A DNA stretch of 6,296 nucleotides from Anaerolineae bacterium (lineage in GTDB: Bacteria > Chloroflexota > Anaerolineae > UBA1429). A model generated the notes under the pieces. That model worked only from the letters and a program-made list of their open reading frames with translations. It was not told the origin of the DNA and did no database searches. The DNA is taken from positions 1 to 6,296 of the forward strand of contig SKRJ01000018.1 of assembly GCA_007118555.1 (NCBI GenBank). The letters are read 5' to 3'. Made by a program: the position numbers and the translations under genes. Shown here in pieces: positions 1 to 5,087 of this stretch (the first letter of the stretch is position 1; the number at the start of each line of letters is the position of its first letter).

Positions 1-581
1 AGCGCAACGCCCTGTACCTGTCGATGCGTCCCCAGGCCCTGGACGCGCCCGAGTTTGGCATGTGGGACCGCCGGCAGCTCGGCCGGGTGCTCTTTCCCGA
101 AGCAGAGCGTGAGGCCGACCTGCGTTGGGTGGGGGGCCACAGCGTCGCCGCTCTGCTGCGTACGATCCCGCAGCGCGATTGGGTCGCCTTTGATGGCGGC
201 CTGCGCCTGGTGGGCCACGGCATCCCCTACCTGCTGGATCACGACCGGGCCCTGGTGTTGACCACCTACTGGACCTTTGAGGCGCTGCAAGGTCTCGATC
301 CCGCAAGCCAGCATCGCCTCACCTGGCTGCTCTATGGTCAGGACGGGGCCCTGGTGGCTCGGGCAACCGAGTTTGGGCTGTCCGAGGTGGCATGGCGCGA
401 GGGGCTGCTCCTCAAGCAATCCCACGCGATGGCGCTGCCCCAGGGCTTGCCGGAGGGCCCCTACGAGATGCACCTGCTCATCGAGCGCTGGCCCGAGGGC
501 CAACGCAATCTGATATCGGACGACGAGGGCACCGCCGTAAGCGATCGTTATGTGATCGGTCCCTTTCGCTTTGACGATTGA
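1..581 (+). CDS. C-terminal part of a probable membrane glycosyltransferase-like protein (5' end outside window)
   Basis: The frame is open from the window edge (first full codon at base 3) to a TGA at 579-581. It shows about 192 residues with no upstream stop, so the N-terminus lies outside the window. The visible part has no membrane segment. From about residue 65 (FDGGLRLVGHGIPYLL, LVLTTYW, LTWLLYGQDGALVA, LPEGPYEMHLLIERW, YVIGPFRF) it follows the alternating strand pattern of the soluble beta-sandwich domain at the C-terminus of many large polytopic glycosyltransferase (GT39/ArnT-like) or uncharacterised membrane proteins of Chloroflexota. I recognise the pattern rather than a catalytic motif, so the enzyme class is inferred; the protein could instead be a hypothetical exported protein. 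The next gene begins 32 bases downstream with no clear terminator between them, so co-transcription is likely. Confidence 0.5.
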   Translation, partial: RNALYLSMRPQALDAPEFGMWDRRQLGRVLFPEAEREADLRWVGGHSVAALLRTIPQRDWVAFDGGLRLVGHGIPYLLDHDRALVLTTYWTFEALQGLDPASQHRLTWLLYGQDGALVARATEFGLSEVAWREGLLLKQSHAMALPQGLPEGPYEMHLLIERWPEGQRNLISDDEGTAVSDRYVIGPFRFDD

Positions 582-613
582 GGCTGGCGCCCGACCCATC
601 CAGGAGGTGACAC

Positions 614-1123
614 ATGACCGACCGGCAAGCTGTTGACCTGTACGAGATCTCGGACGAGGTGCTGCATCGCATGACCCATGGCGGCGTGCTATGCACGGTG
701 ATGGATGGCCAGGACGCCACCAATATCATCACGCTGGGTTGGGGGCAGATCGGGCCTGGATACCACGGCAACCCCATCTGCATCATCGCCATCACGCCAC
801 GCCGCTACTCGTGGCACATGATCGAAGAGGTGCCCGAGTTTGTGCTGGGCATCCCGGATGATGCGCTGCAGGAGGCCGCCCTGCTGTGCGGGACCCGCTC
901 GGGCCGCGATTGCGACAAATGGTCCGAGGCCAACCTGACGGCCGTCCCCAGCCTGCACGTGGGGCCGCCCTCGATCCGCGAGTGCCCGATCAACATCGAG
1001 TGCCGCGTCTATACCAAGGTGGCGCCGCCCCATATGCTCCTGACCCCCGAGCACCGCGAGTGGCCGGTGGACGAGCAGCACACCATCTATTTCGCCGAGG
1101 TGCTGGGCACCTACCGCTGGTGA
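614..1123 (+). CDS. Flavin reductase-like, FMN-binding domain protein
   Basis: This 169-residue protein is a single flavin reductase-like domain (FMN-binding split barrel; flavoredoxin/NAD(P)H:flavin oxidoreductase group). It would be a cytoplasmic protein that binds FMN and passes electrons from a reduced carrier or NAD(P)H; the partner cannot be told from sequence. Visible family marks are the first barrel strand with the FMN-contacting segment DATNIITLGWGQIG (34-47), the TPRRYSWHMI turn (61-70), EFVLGIP (75-81), the characteristic CGTRSGRDCDKW block (92-103) and ECPINIECRV (122-131). Cysteines at 100, 124 and 130 could support redox chemistry, but no ferredoxin domain is present. The ATG is fixed by AGGAGGTGA (602-610), a full complement to the 16S rRNA tail. 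Its stop overlaps the start of the next gene by four bases. Confidence 0.85.
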   Translation: MTDRQAVDLYEISDEVLHRMTHGGVLCTVMDGQDATNIITLGWGQIGPGYHGNPICIIAITPRRYSWHMIEEVPEFVLGIPDDALQEAALLCGTRSGRDCDKWSEANLTAVPSLHVGPPSIRECPINIECRVYTKVAPPHMLLTPEHREWPVDEQHTIYFAEVLGTYRW

Positions 1124-1575
1124 GCCACGCTCTGCAGGGGGCATTCCCGCGCGAGCCAGGGACCTATGTCCTGGTGTTTGCACTGGCGCAAGAGTGCACC
1201 CTGGCCGTCGGGCGCCGCCGCACAGAAACGTTCCACGCCGGCTACCATTTGTATGTGGGCAGCGCCCTGGGCGGGCTGGCGGGCCGGCTGCGGCGTCACT
1301 TGATCGGGCCCCGGCGCCGACACTGGCATGTGGATGCCCTGCTTGACGCCGCGCCCGTGATCGAGATATGGTACGCGCTCACGAGTCAGGGCACCGAGTG
1401 CGTATGGGCATCCCGCCTGGAGCGGGCACCCGGGATCGAGCCGGGCGCCGCGCGCTTTGGCGCATCGGACTGCCGCTGCCGGACCCACCTGTTCTACAGC
1501 CGAGAGCGGCCCACCAGCGAGGCGCTGGATGACCCGGGGGTGGAAACAACTCTGTGGGGAAAAGCCTGTGACTGA
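1120..1575 (+). CDS. DUF123 GIY-YIG domain protein (COG1833-type, Uri superfamily)
   Basis: This 151-residue protein starts at a GTG that shares GTGA with the stop of the flavin reductase gene. No separate ribosome binding site is seen, so it probably depends on translational coupling. No other start upstream of the first conserved strand is plausible. The DUF123 form of the GIY-YIG fold is clear: GTYVL (14-18, the GIY strand), GYHLYVGSALGGLAGRLRRH (41-60, the YIG strand and the Arg-bearing helix), RRHWHVDALL (66-75), TEC (92-94) and the signature RFGASDCRCRTHLFY (112-126). GIY-YIG enzymes cut DNA with a single metal ion, but activity of this stand-alone family is, to my knowledge, not established. 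As I recall, the domain is fused to endonuclease III in some archaea. An endonuclease III gene lies only about 440 bases downstream here, which supports a DNA repair role. The last 25 residues go beyond the domain. Confidence 0.85.
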   Translation: MSHALQGAFPREPGTYVLVFALAQECTLAVGRRRTETFHAGYHLYVGSALGGLAGRLRRHLIGPRRRHWHVDALLDAAPVIEIWYALTSQGTECVWASRLERAPGIEPGAARFGASDCRCRTHLFYSRERPTSEALDDPGVETTLWGKACD

Positions 1576-1615
1576 TTCGAGGGAATGGGCGCCGGCCGAC
1601 ATCACAAACGCGTGC

Positions 1616-1643
1616 TTGCAATTCTTAACAAGTCGAGTATACT
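1616..1643 (+). promoter_or_regulatory. Putative sigma70-type promoter for the DUF1858 gene
   Basis: A -35-like TTGCAA (1616-1621, 4/6 of TTGACA) is followed by a 16-base spacer and a -10-like TATACT (1638-1643, 5/6 of TATAAT). They sit in a short AT-rich patch within otherwise GC-rich sequence. The predicted start of transcription is near 1650, giving a leader of about 62 bases before the ATG at 1712. The position, after the DUF123 stop and before the small gene, fits a dedicated promoter. Confidence 0.55.
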
Positions 1644-1663
1644 ATTGGAGTAGATTCGTGGGC

Positions 1664-1683
1664 GCTGGCGCCTTGTCGCCAGC
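1664..1683 (+). other. Hairpin in the leader of the DUF1858 gene
   Basis: GCTGGCG (1664-1670) and CGCCAGC (1677-1683) form a perfect 7-bp stem with a 6-base loop, between the putative promoter and the ribosome binding site. There is no T-tract after it, so it is not an intrinsic terminator. It could stabilise the mRNA or act as a protein binding site. An overlapping palindrome, GGCGCTGGCGCC (1661-1672), offers an alternative fold. Confidence 0.4.
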
Positions 1684-1711
1684 TACGTCACGCCATTCGC
1701 AAGGGAGCAAG

Positions 1712-1924
1712 ATGACCATCACCAAAGAGATGACCATTCAGGAGATCGTGTCGCAGCACCCCGAGACGGTGCGCGCCTTTTTCAAGCACGGTCTCATGTG
1801 CGTAGGCTGCGCCGCGGCCCGCTTCGAGTCGCTAGAGCAGGGCGCTCGGGCGCACGGCATTGACGTAGACGAGCTCGTCGCTGACCTGAACGAAGCCGTA
1901 GAGCAGCAACAGGTAGAGAGCTAG
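1712..1924 (+). CDS. DUF1858 hybrid-cluster-associated redox disulfide protein
   Basis: This 70-residue cytoplasmic protein is essentially one DUF1858 domain, the group annotated as hybrid cluster protein-associated redox disulfide domain and related to the N-terminal domain of ScdA/RIC iron-sulfur repair proteins. The pattern is complete: MTIQEIVSQHPETVRAFFKHGL (7-28), then the CVGC pair (Cys30, Cys33), then a helix (AARFESLEQGARAHGI) and the ending DVDELVADLN. The CxxC pair is thought to be a redox-active disulfide or metal site, with a role in nitrosative or oxidative stress or iron-sulfur handling; the exact function is not established. The start at 1712 is supported by AAGGGAG (1701-1707). 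The frame stays open far upstream into the DUF123 gene, but that part has no family resemblance. A hairpin terminator follows 17 bases after the stop, so it appears to be monocistronic. Confidence 0.85.
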   Translation: MTITKEMTIQEIVSQHPETVRAFFKHGLMCVGCAAARFESLEQGARAHGIDVDELVADLNEAVEQQQVES

Positions 1925-1941
1925 TCGTATTACGCAGAGAG

Positions 1942-1972
1942 GCTGCCCAGGATTGGTGTCCTGGGCAGCTTT
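1942..1972 (+). terminator. Rho-independent-type terminator after the DUF1858 gene
   Basis: GCTGCCCAGGA (1942-1952) and TCCTGGGCAGC (1959-1969) form a perfect 11-bp GC-rich stem with a 6-base loop TTGGTG. A short TTT (1970-1972) and then GTGCT follow. The U-tract is weak, but stem length and placement 17 bases after a stop codon favour a terminator. It lies 44 bases upstream of the endonuclease III start, so that gene needs either read-through or a promoter that I cannot identify with confidence. Confidence 0.75.
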
Positions 1973-2016
1973 GTGCTATCGTTCGGCCAGCTCGTTTGGT
2001 GAGACTGGAGGCCCCT

Positions 2017-2709
2017 ATGCAGGATGTGGAAGGCAGCAAAGAGCACGCCCTGGAAGCGCACGAGCGGCTCCTGGAGCACTATGGCGAGCCGGACTGGAAG
2101 GCACAGCGGCCTCCTCTGGACGAGCTGGTGATGACCATCCTCTCCCAGAATACCTCGGACGCCAACTCGCACCGCGCCTGGGAGAACCTCCGGGAACGCT
2201 TTGACACCTGGCAGCAGGTGGCTGAGGCCGACACCGCCGAGGTAGAGGAGGCCATCCGCATGGGCGGCCTGGCGGGCACCAAGGCGCCCCGCATCCAGCA
2301 GATCATTCGCGATCTGATCGACGAGCATGGCGAGCCGACCCTGGATCACCTGGAAGAGATGTCGGTCGAGGAGGCCCGCGACTATTTGCTGGATCTGCCG
2401 GGCGTGGGCCCCAAGACCGCCGCCTGCGTGCTGCTCTTTGCGCTGCATATGCCCGTCATGCCGGTGGACACCCACGTGCACCGGGTCTCTCTGCGGCTGG
2501 GGTTTGTGCCCGCCAAGACATCGGCCGAAAAGGCCCACACCCTGCTGGAGGAACTGCTCCCTGAGGAGCTGTACTACCCCTTTCATCTGCTCCTGATTCA
2601 ACATGGGCGCACCCTGTGCAAGGCCCAGCGCCCCCTCTGCGAGGATTGCCCCCTCACCGACCTCTGCGCCTACTATGCGGAGCAGGACGCCGAGCCCGGC
2701 GACGCGTAG
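2017..2709 (+). CDS. nth: Endonuclease III-family DNA glycosylase/AP lyase
   Basis: This 230-residue base-excision repair enzyme (HhH-GPD family) removes oxidised or damaged pyrimidines and nicks abasic sites by beta-elimination. The helix-hairpin-helix is LPGVGPKTA (127-135), with Lys133 as the catalytic Schiff-base lysine. Asp151 in MPVDTHVHRV is the catalytic aspartate. The ILSQNTSDAN helix (41-50) is the usual start of the glycosylase domain. Cysteines 201, 208, 211 and 217 have the exact Cx6Cx2Cx5C spacing of the [4Fe-4S] cluster. Length is close to the 211 residues of the E. coli enzyme. The ATG is chosen because GGAGG (2007-2011) lies five bases upstream; a TTG at 1996 would put the binding site inside the gene. 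Substrate preference (thymine glycol, mismatched T or other) cannot be read from sequence. Its nearness to the DUF123 gene recalls archaeal fusions of these two domains. Confidence 0.92.
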   Translation: MQDVEGSKEHALEAHERLLEHYGEPDWKAQRPPLDELVMTILSQNTSDANSHRAWENLRERFDTWQQVAEADTAEVEEAIRMGGLAGTKAPRIQQIIRDLIDEHGEPTLDHLEEMSVEEARDYLLDLPGVGPKTAACVLLFALHMPVMPVDTHVHRVSLRLGFVPAKTSAEKAHTLLEELLPEELYYPFHLLLIQHGRTLCKAQRPLCEDCPLTDLCAYYAEQDAEPGDA

Positions 2710-2739
2710 CGATCGGTCGGCTGCGCCGCTCCACTGGGC

Positions 2740-2760
2740 GCTTGATCCACAGGGTGCTTG
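2740..2760 (+). repeat. 21-base exact direct repeat, copy A
   Basis: It begins GCTTGATCCACAGGG and matches copy B at 2954-2974 at all 21 bases. The similarity resumes further on: CATAGTCA at 2773-2780, then TTGGCGTGTT, against CATAGTCA at 3007-3014, then TTCGACGTGTT, in copy B. The gap between the two blocks is 20 bases shorter in copy A and lacks a -10 sequence. Copy A therefore looks like a decayed or partly deleted version of the segment holding the promoter in copy B. Confidence 0.85.
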
Positions 2761-2816
2761 CAAAGCCCTCGTCATAGTCAAGTTGGCGTGTTGACAGAGT
2801 GCATCTTCCGCTTGCT

Positions 2817-2837
2817 GGGCGATGACAAGCATCGCCC
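2817..2837. other. Perfect 8-bp hairpin in the intergenic region
   Basis: GGGCGATG (2817-2824) and CATCGCCC (2830-2837) pair completely across the 5-base loop ACAAG. No T-tract follows (the next bases are GTCCAAAATAAAG), so an intrinsic terminator is doubtful. It could still end or stabilise the 3' end of the endonuclease III mRNA, or be an operator. Confidence 0.4.
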
Positions 2838-2953
2838 GTCCAAAATAAAGTAATCAAGCGTAAAAAAAGTAGGGACGAAGCTCGTCTTTGCCCCAAGACG
2901 CACGAATCGGTGTTTGCAACTCCAGGATATTCGCGGTCTTTGGAAACGCCCTG

Positions 2954-2974
2954 GCTTGATCCACAGGGTGCTTG
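2954..2974 (+). repeat. 21-base exact direct repeat, copy B
   Basis: This is the second copy of the repeat at 2740-2760. Its last three bases (TTG) form the start of the proposed -35 element of the promoter for the downstream operon. Both copies include TGATCCACA (2743-2751 and 2957-2965), one base off the DnaA box TTATCCACA. Confidence 0.85.
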
Positions 2975-3000
2975 TCCTCTCCTTTGCTTTGGCCTAGAAT
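2972..3000 (+). promoter_or_regulatory. Putative sigma70-type promoter for the SMP-30/UroD/sulfatase operon
   Basis: A -35-like TTGTCC (2972-2977, 4/6) and a -10-like TAGAAT (2995-3000, 5/6) are separated by 17 bases. Transcription would begin near 3007, giving a leader of about 99 bases that contains the folded element at 3019-3075. The spacer contains CTCCTTTGC (2979-2987), the exact complement of the ribosome binding site at 3093-3101. Confidence 0.5.
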
Positions 3001-3018
3001 AGCTAGCATAGTCATTCG

Positions 3019-3075
3019 ACGTGTTCCCCGGCGGCAGAAGACTGCCGTGGCAGAGGACTGTCCGCGGGCACACGT
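3019..3075 (+). promoter_or_regulatory. Predicted three-way-junction RNA leader upstream of the SMP-30 gene
   Basis: The outer stem pairs ACGTGT (3019-3024) with ACACGT (3070-3075) and CCCG (3027-3030) with CGGG (3065-3068), with a small internal loop between them. Inside it are two adjacent hairpins. The first is CGGCAG/CTGCCG (3032-3037 with 3042-3047) with loop AAGA. The second is GG-CAG with CTG-CC (3049-3053 with 3058-3063, one bulged T) with loop AGGA. The two hairpin arms are copies of one 16-base unit (3033-3048 and 3049-3064, 12 of 16 identical). The element ends 30 bases before the ATG. It resembles no riboswitch class that I recognise. A cis-regulatory RNA or an operator made of repeated palindromes are both possible. 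Confidence 0.45.
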
Positions 3076-3105
3076 TTCCGTGATCTGCCAGTGCAAAGGA
3101 GCAAC

Positions 3106-3960
3106 ATGACACCAGAGTTGATCGCCGATTATGCCTGCGCCACCGGGGAGAACCCCCTCTGGCATCCGGACGAAGAGCGTGTCTACTGGACCGATATCCC
3201 CACAGGGCGCCTGTTCCGCTACGATCCCGCCACCGGCCATCACGAGATGTGCTATCAGGGCCCCAGCGTGGGCGGGTTCACCATTCAGGCCGACGGCAAG
3301 CTGCTGCTCTTTATGGCCAAAGGCGCCATTCGCGTATGGCACGACGGATTCCACGACACCATCGTGCCCGAGATCCCCGAAGAGCGCGAGTCGCGGTTCA
3401 ACGACGTCATCGCCGATCCGGCGGGACGCGTCTTTTGCGGCACCATGCCCACCCCCGATCGCCTCGGGCGCCTCTATCGGCTGGACACCGACGGCAGCCT
3501 GGAGGTCGTGGTCGAAAATGTCGGCACCTCCAACGGCATGGGCTTTACCCCCGACCTGGAGCACATGTACTATACCGATACCCGCCAGCGCACCATCTAC
3601 CTCTTTGACTATGATGGCGGCACGGGCGAGATCAGCAACCAGCGTGTGTTCACCGTTGTGCCCGAGAATGAGGGCGGGCCCGACGGCCTGACGGTGGACG
3701 CCGAGGGCCATGTCTGGTCGGCGCGCTGGGGCGGCTACTGCGTCGTACGCTACGATCCCGAGGGCGGCGTCGTCAAGCGGCTCGATTTCCCGGTACCCAA
3801 GGTCTCGTGCCCCACCTTTGGTGGCCCCGACTATACCGACATGTACGTCACAACGGCCGGCGGCAACAACAAGCCCGACGAAGGCCAAGAAGCGGGCGCC
3901 CTGTTCCGCGTCGATCCGGGCGTCAAGGGCGTGCCCGAGTTCCGTTCACGGGTTGGCTAG
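3106..3960 (+). CDS. SMP-30/gluconolactonase family protein (sugar lactone hydrolase)
   Basis: This 284-residue six-bladed beta-propeller of the SMP-30/LRE family is likely a cytoplasmic, metal-dependent lactonase that opens aldono- or uronolactones in sugar oxidation pathways. The family's metal ligands can be placed by pattern: Glu15 in TGENPLW, Asn143 in TSNGMGF and Asp193 in GGPDGLTVD. The substrate-contacting pair Arg97/Asn99 is in SRFNDV. The C-terminal blade has the usual CPTFGGPDYTDMYVTTA (235-251). No signal peptide is seen. The ATG is chosen over an in-frame GTG at 3091 because AAAGGAG (3095-3101) lies four bases before the ATG. It heads a run of three genes; the next begins 21 bases after its stop. 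Fold and family are clear; the actual lactone cannot be told. Confidence 0.9.
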   Translation: MTPELIADYACATGENPLWHPDEERVYWTDIPTGRLFRYDPATGHHEMCYQGPSVGGFTIQADGKLLLFMAKGAIRVWHDGFHDTIVPEIPEERESRFNDVIADPAGRVFCGTMPTPDRLGRLYRLDTDGSLEVVVENVGTSNGMGFTPDLEHMYYTDTRQRTIYLFDYDGGTGEISNQRVFTVVPENEGGPDGLTVDAEGHVWSARWGGYCVVRYDPEGGVVKRLDFPVPKVSCPTFGGPDYTDMYVTTAGGNNKPDEGQEAGALFRVDPGVKGVPEFRSRVG

Positions 3961-3981
3961 ATGACATACGGAGGTTCGTCC

Positions 3982-5067
3982 ATGTCCAAAGCGTTTTCGG
4001 TGCCCATAGAGCCCAACTGGCGCGGTCTGATCGATTGCATCCTGCGTCGGGGCACGCCGGATCGGGTGTACCATATCGAGTTGTTCCTCGATCCCGAGGT
4101 ACAGGAGGCGGTGTGCCGCGAGTTTGACCTGCTGGCGGGGCTCGATCCTGACGAGCCCGCCTTTCCGCTGCGGCGCCAGATCGCGATCCAGCGCGCCATG
4201 GGCTATGACTATGTGGTGTGTGGCCCCGACGCGGTCGAGATGCCCTTTCACCGGGCCATCACCGACGACACCGCCGATCTCGGGCGCGCCAACGGGCGCA
4301 GCTATATCGACGAGCACGCCGGCCCCATCACCAACTGGCAAGAGTATGAGGCGTTTCCCTGGCCCGATCCCGCCGAGGCCACTTTTCGCGTCATGGAGTG
4401 GTACCAGGAGCACCTGCCCGACGACATGTGCGTCATCGCCGGGCTGACGGGCCATTTCTGCGAGTGGCTGACCTGGCTGATGGGCTATGAGACCCTCTGC
4501 TATGCCCTGTATGACCAGCGCGACCTGGTGGAGGCCCTCAGCGAGCGTATCCTGGACTATTTCGAGGTGACACTCCAGCGCCAACTGGGCTATGACCGGG
4601 TGCAGGCCGTGTGGGGCAGCGACGACATGGGCTTTCGCTCGGCAACGCTGATCAGCCCCGCCGACATGCGCGCCTTTGTGCTGCCGGGCCACAAGCGGCT
4701 GGCCGAGATGACCCACGCCGCCGGGCTGCCCTACCTGCTGCACGCCTGCGGCAACCTGCGCGAGATCATGGATGATCTGGTGGACGACGTAGGCATCGAC
4801 GCCAGGCACTCGTACGAGGACACCATCGAGTCGGTGGTGGATTTCGTCCGCGACTATGGCGACCGGGCAGCGGCCCTGGGCGGCATCGACGTCGATTTCC
4901 TCTGCCGCGCCGACGAGGAGCAGGTGCGCCAGCGGGTGCGCGAGATGCTGGCCGCCTGCCACGACGGCGGCGGCTACTGCCTGGGCACGGGCAACAGCGT
5001 CGCCAACTATATCCCGCTGCGCAACTATTTCGCCATGGTGGACGAAGGCCGCCGCTATTCGCCCTAG
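3982..5067 (+). CDS. Uroporphyrinogen decarboxylase (UroD/MtaA) family protein, probably not HemE
   Basis: This 361-residue TIM-barrel protein belongs to the URO-D superfamily, which includes haem-pathway HemE and corrinoid-dependent methyltransferases such as MtaA. Visible marks are FHRAITDD (89-96), SPADMRAFVLPGHKRLAEMTHAAGLPYLLHACGN (225-258, residues of the zinc-type HxCG motif at His254/Cys256), GIDARHSYED (271-280), ALGGIDVDFL (298-307) and GGYCLGTGNSVANYIPLRNYFAM (329-351). The N-terminal FRPIW-type arginine motif of HemE is not seen, so haem synthesis is unlikely. In MtaA the third zinc ligand is a late Cys after a Gly; the aligned place here appears to be Asn338 in TGNSV. The ATG at 3982 is preferred over one at 3961 because GGAGG (3970-3974) lies seven bases before it. 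Many such paralogues sit in bacterial sugar gene clusters with unknown function; methyl transfer or decarboxylation of a small substrate is possible. Confidence 0.85.
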   Translation: MSKAFSVPIEPNWRGLIDCILRRGTPDRVYHIELFLDPEVQEAVCREFDLLAGLDPDEPAFPLRRQIAIQRAMGYDYVVCGPDAVEMPFHRAITDDTADLGRANGRSYIDEHAGPITNWQEYEAFPWPDPAEATFRVMEWYQEHLPDDMCVIAGLTGHFCEWLTWLMGYETLCYALYDQRDLVEALSERILDYFEVTLQRQLGYDRVQAVWGSDDMGFRSATLISPADMRAFVLPGHKRLAEMTHAAGLPYLLHACGNLREIMDDLVDDVGIDARHSYEDTIESVVDFVRDYGDRAAALGGIDVDFLCRADEEQVRQRVREMLAACHDGGGYCLGTGNSVANYIPLRNYFAMVDEGRRYSP

Positions 5068-5087
5068 TGACGCTCAAGGAGTCCCAC

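Larger units (their letters stand above)
2710..3105. other. 396-base non-coding region with repeats, hairpins, promoter and structured leader
   Basis: No convincing gene is seen on either strand. Open frames crossing it are antisense shadows of the flanking genes and have low-quality translations. It is lower in GC than its surroundings, with an A-rich patch at 2841-2870. It contains two diverged copies of one segment (from 2740 and from 2954), a perfect 8-bp hairpin (2817-2837), a putative promoter (2972-3000) and a folded leader (3019-3075). I see no tRNA, no CRISPR units and no clear terminator for the preceding gene. Confidence 0.7.

Noticed and set aside
1457..1711. Long upstream extension of the DUF1858 frame overlapping the DUF123 gene
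   Set aside because: The extension has no family resemblance, covers a promoter-like stretch, and the start at 1712 has a good ribosome binding site.
1953..1982. Promoter for endonuclease III using TTGGTG and an extended -10 TGCTATCGT
   Set aside because: The -35 part matches only 3 of 6 bases and lies in the loop of the terminator hairpin; the evidence is too weak to annotate.
2791..2796. Perfect TTGACA as a -35 element
   Set aside because: No acceptable -10 sequence lies 15 to 19 bases downstream.
2710..3105. CRISPR array or insertion sequence
   Set aside because: Only two repeat copies, 214 bases apart; no regular spacers, transposase or terminal inverted repeats are present.
2654..3112. 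Open frame on the - strand across the intergenic region
   Set aside because: Its translation is low-quality, rich in Arg and Ser with no recognisable motif, and it overlaps the ends of two real genes antisense.
2854..3888. 344-residue open frame on the - strand opposite the SMP-30 gene
   Set aside because: It is the antisense shadow of a clear coding frame with conserved catalytic residues; such long shadows are common in GC-rich DNA.
3982..5067. HemE, the haem-pathway uroporphyrinogen decarboxylase
   Set aside because: The N-terminal arginine motif of HemE is not visible, the protein has an HxCG motif, and the neighbours are sugar enzymes rather than haem genes.
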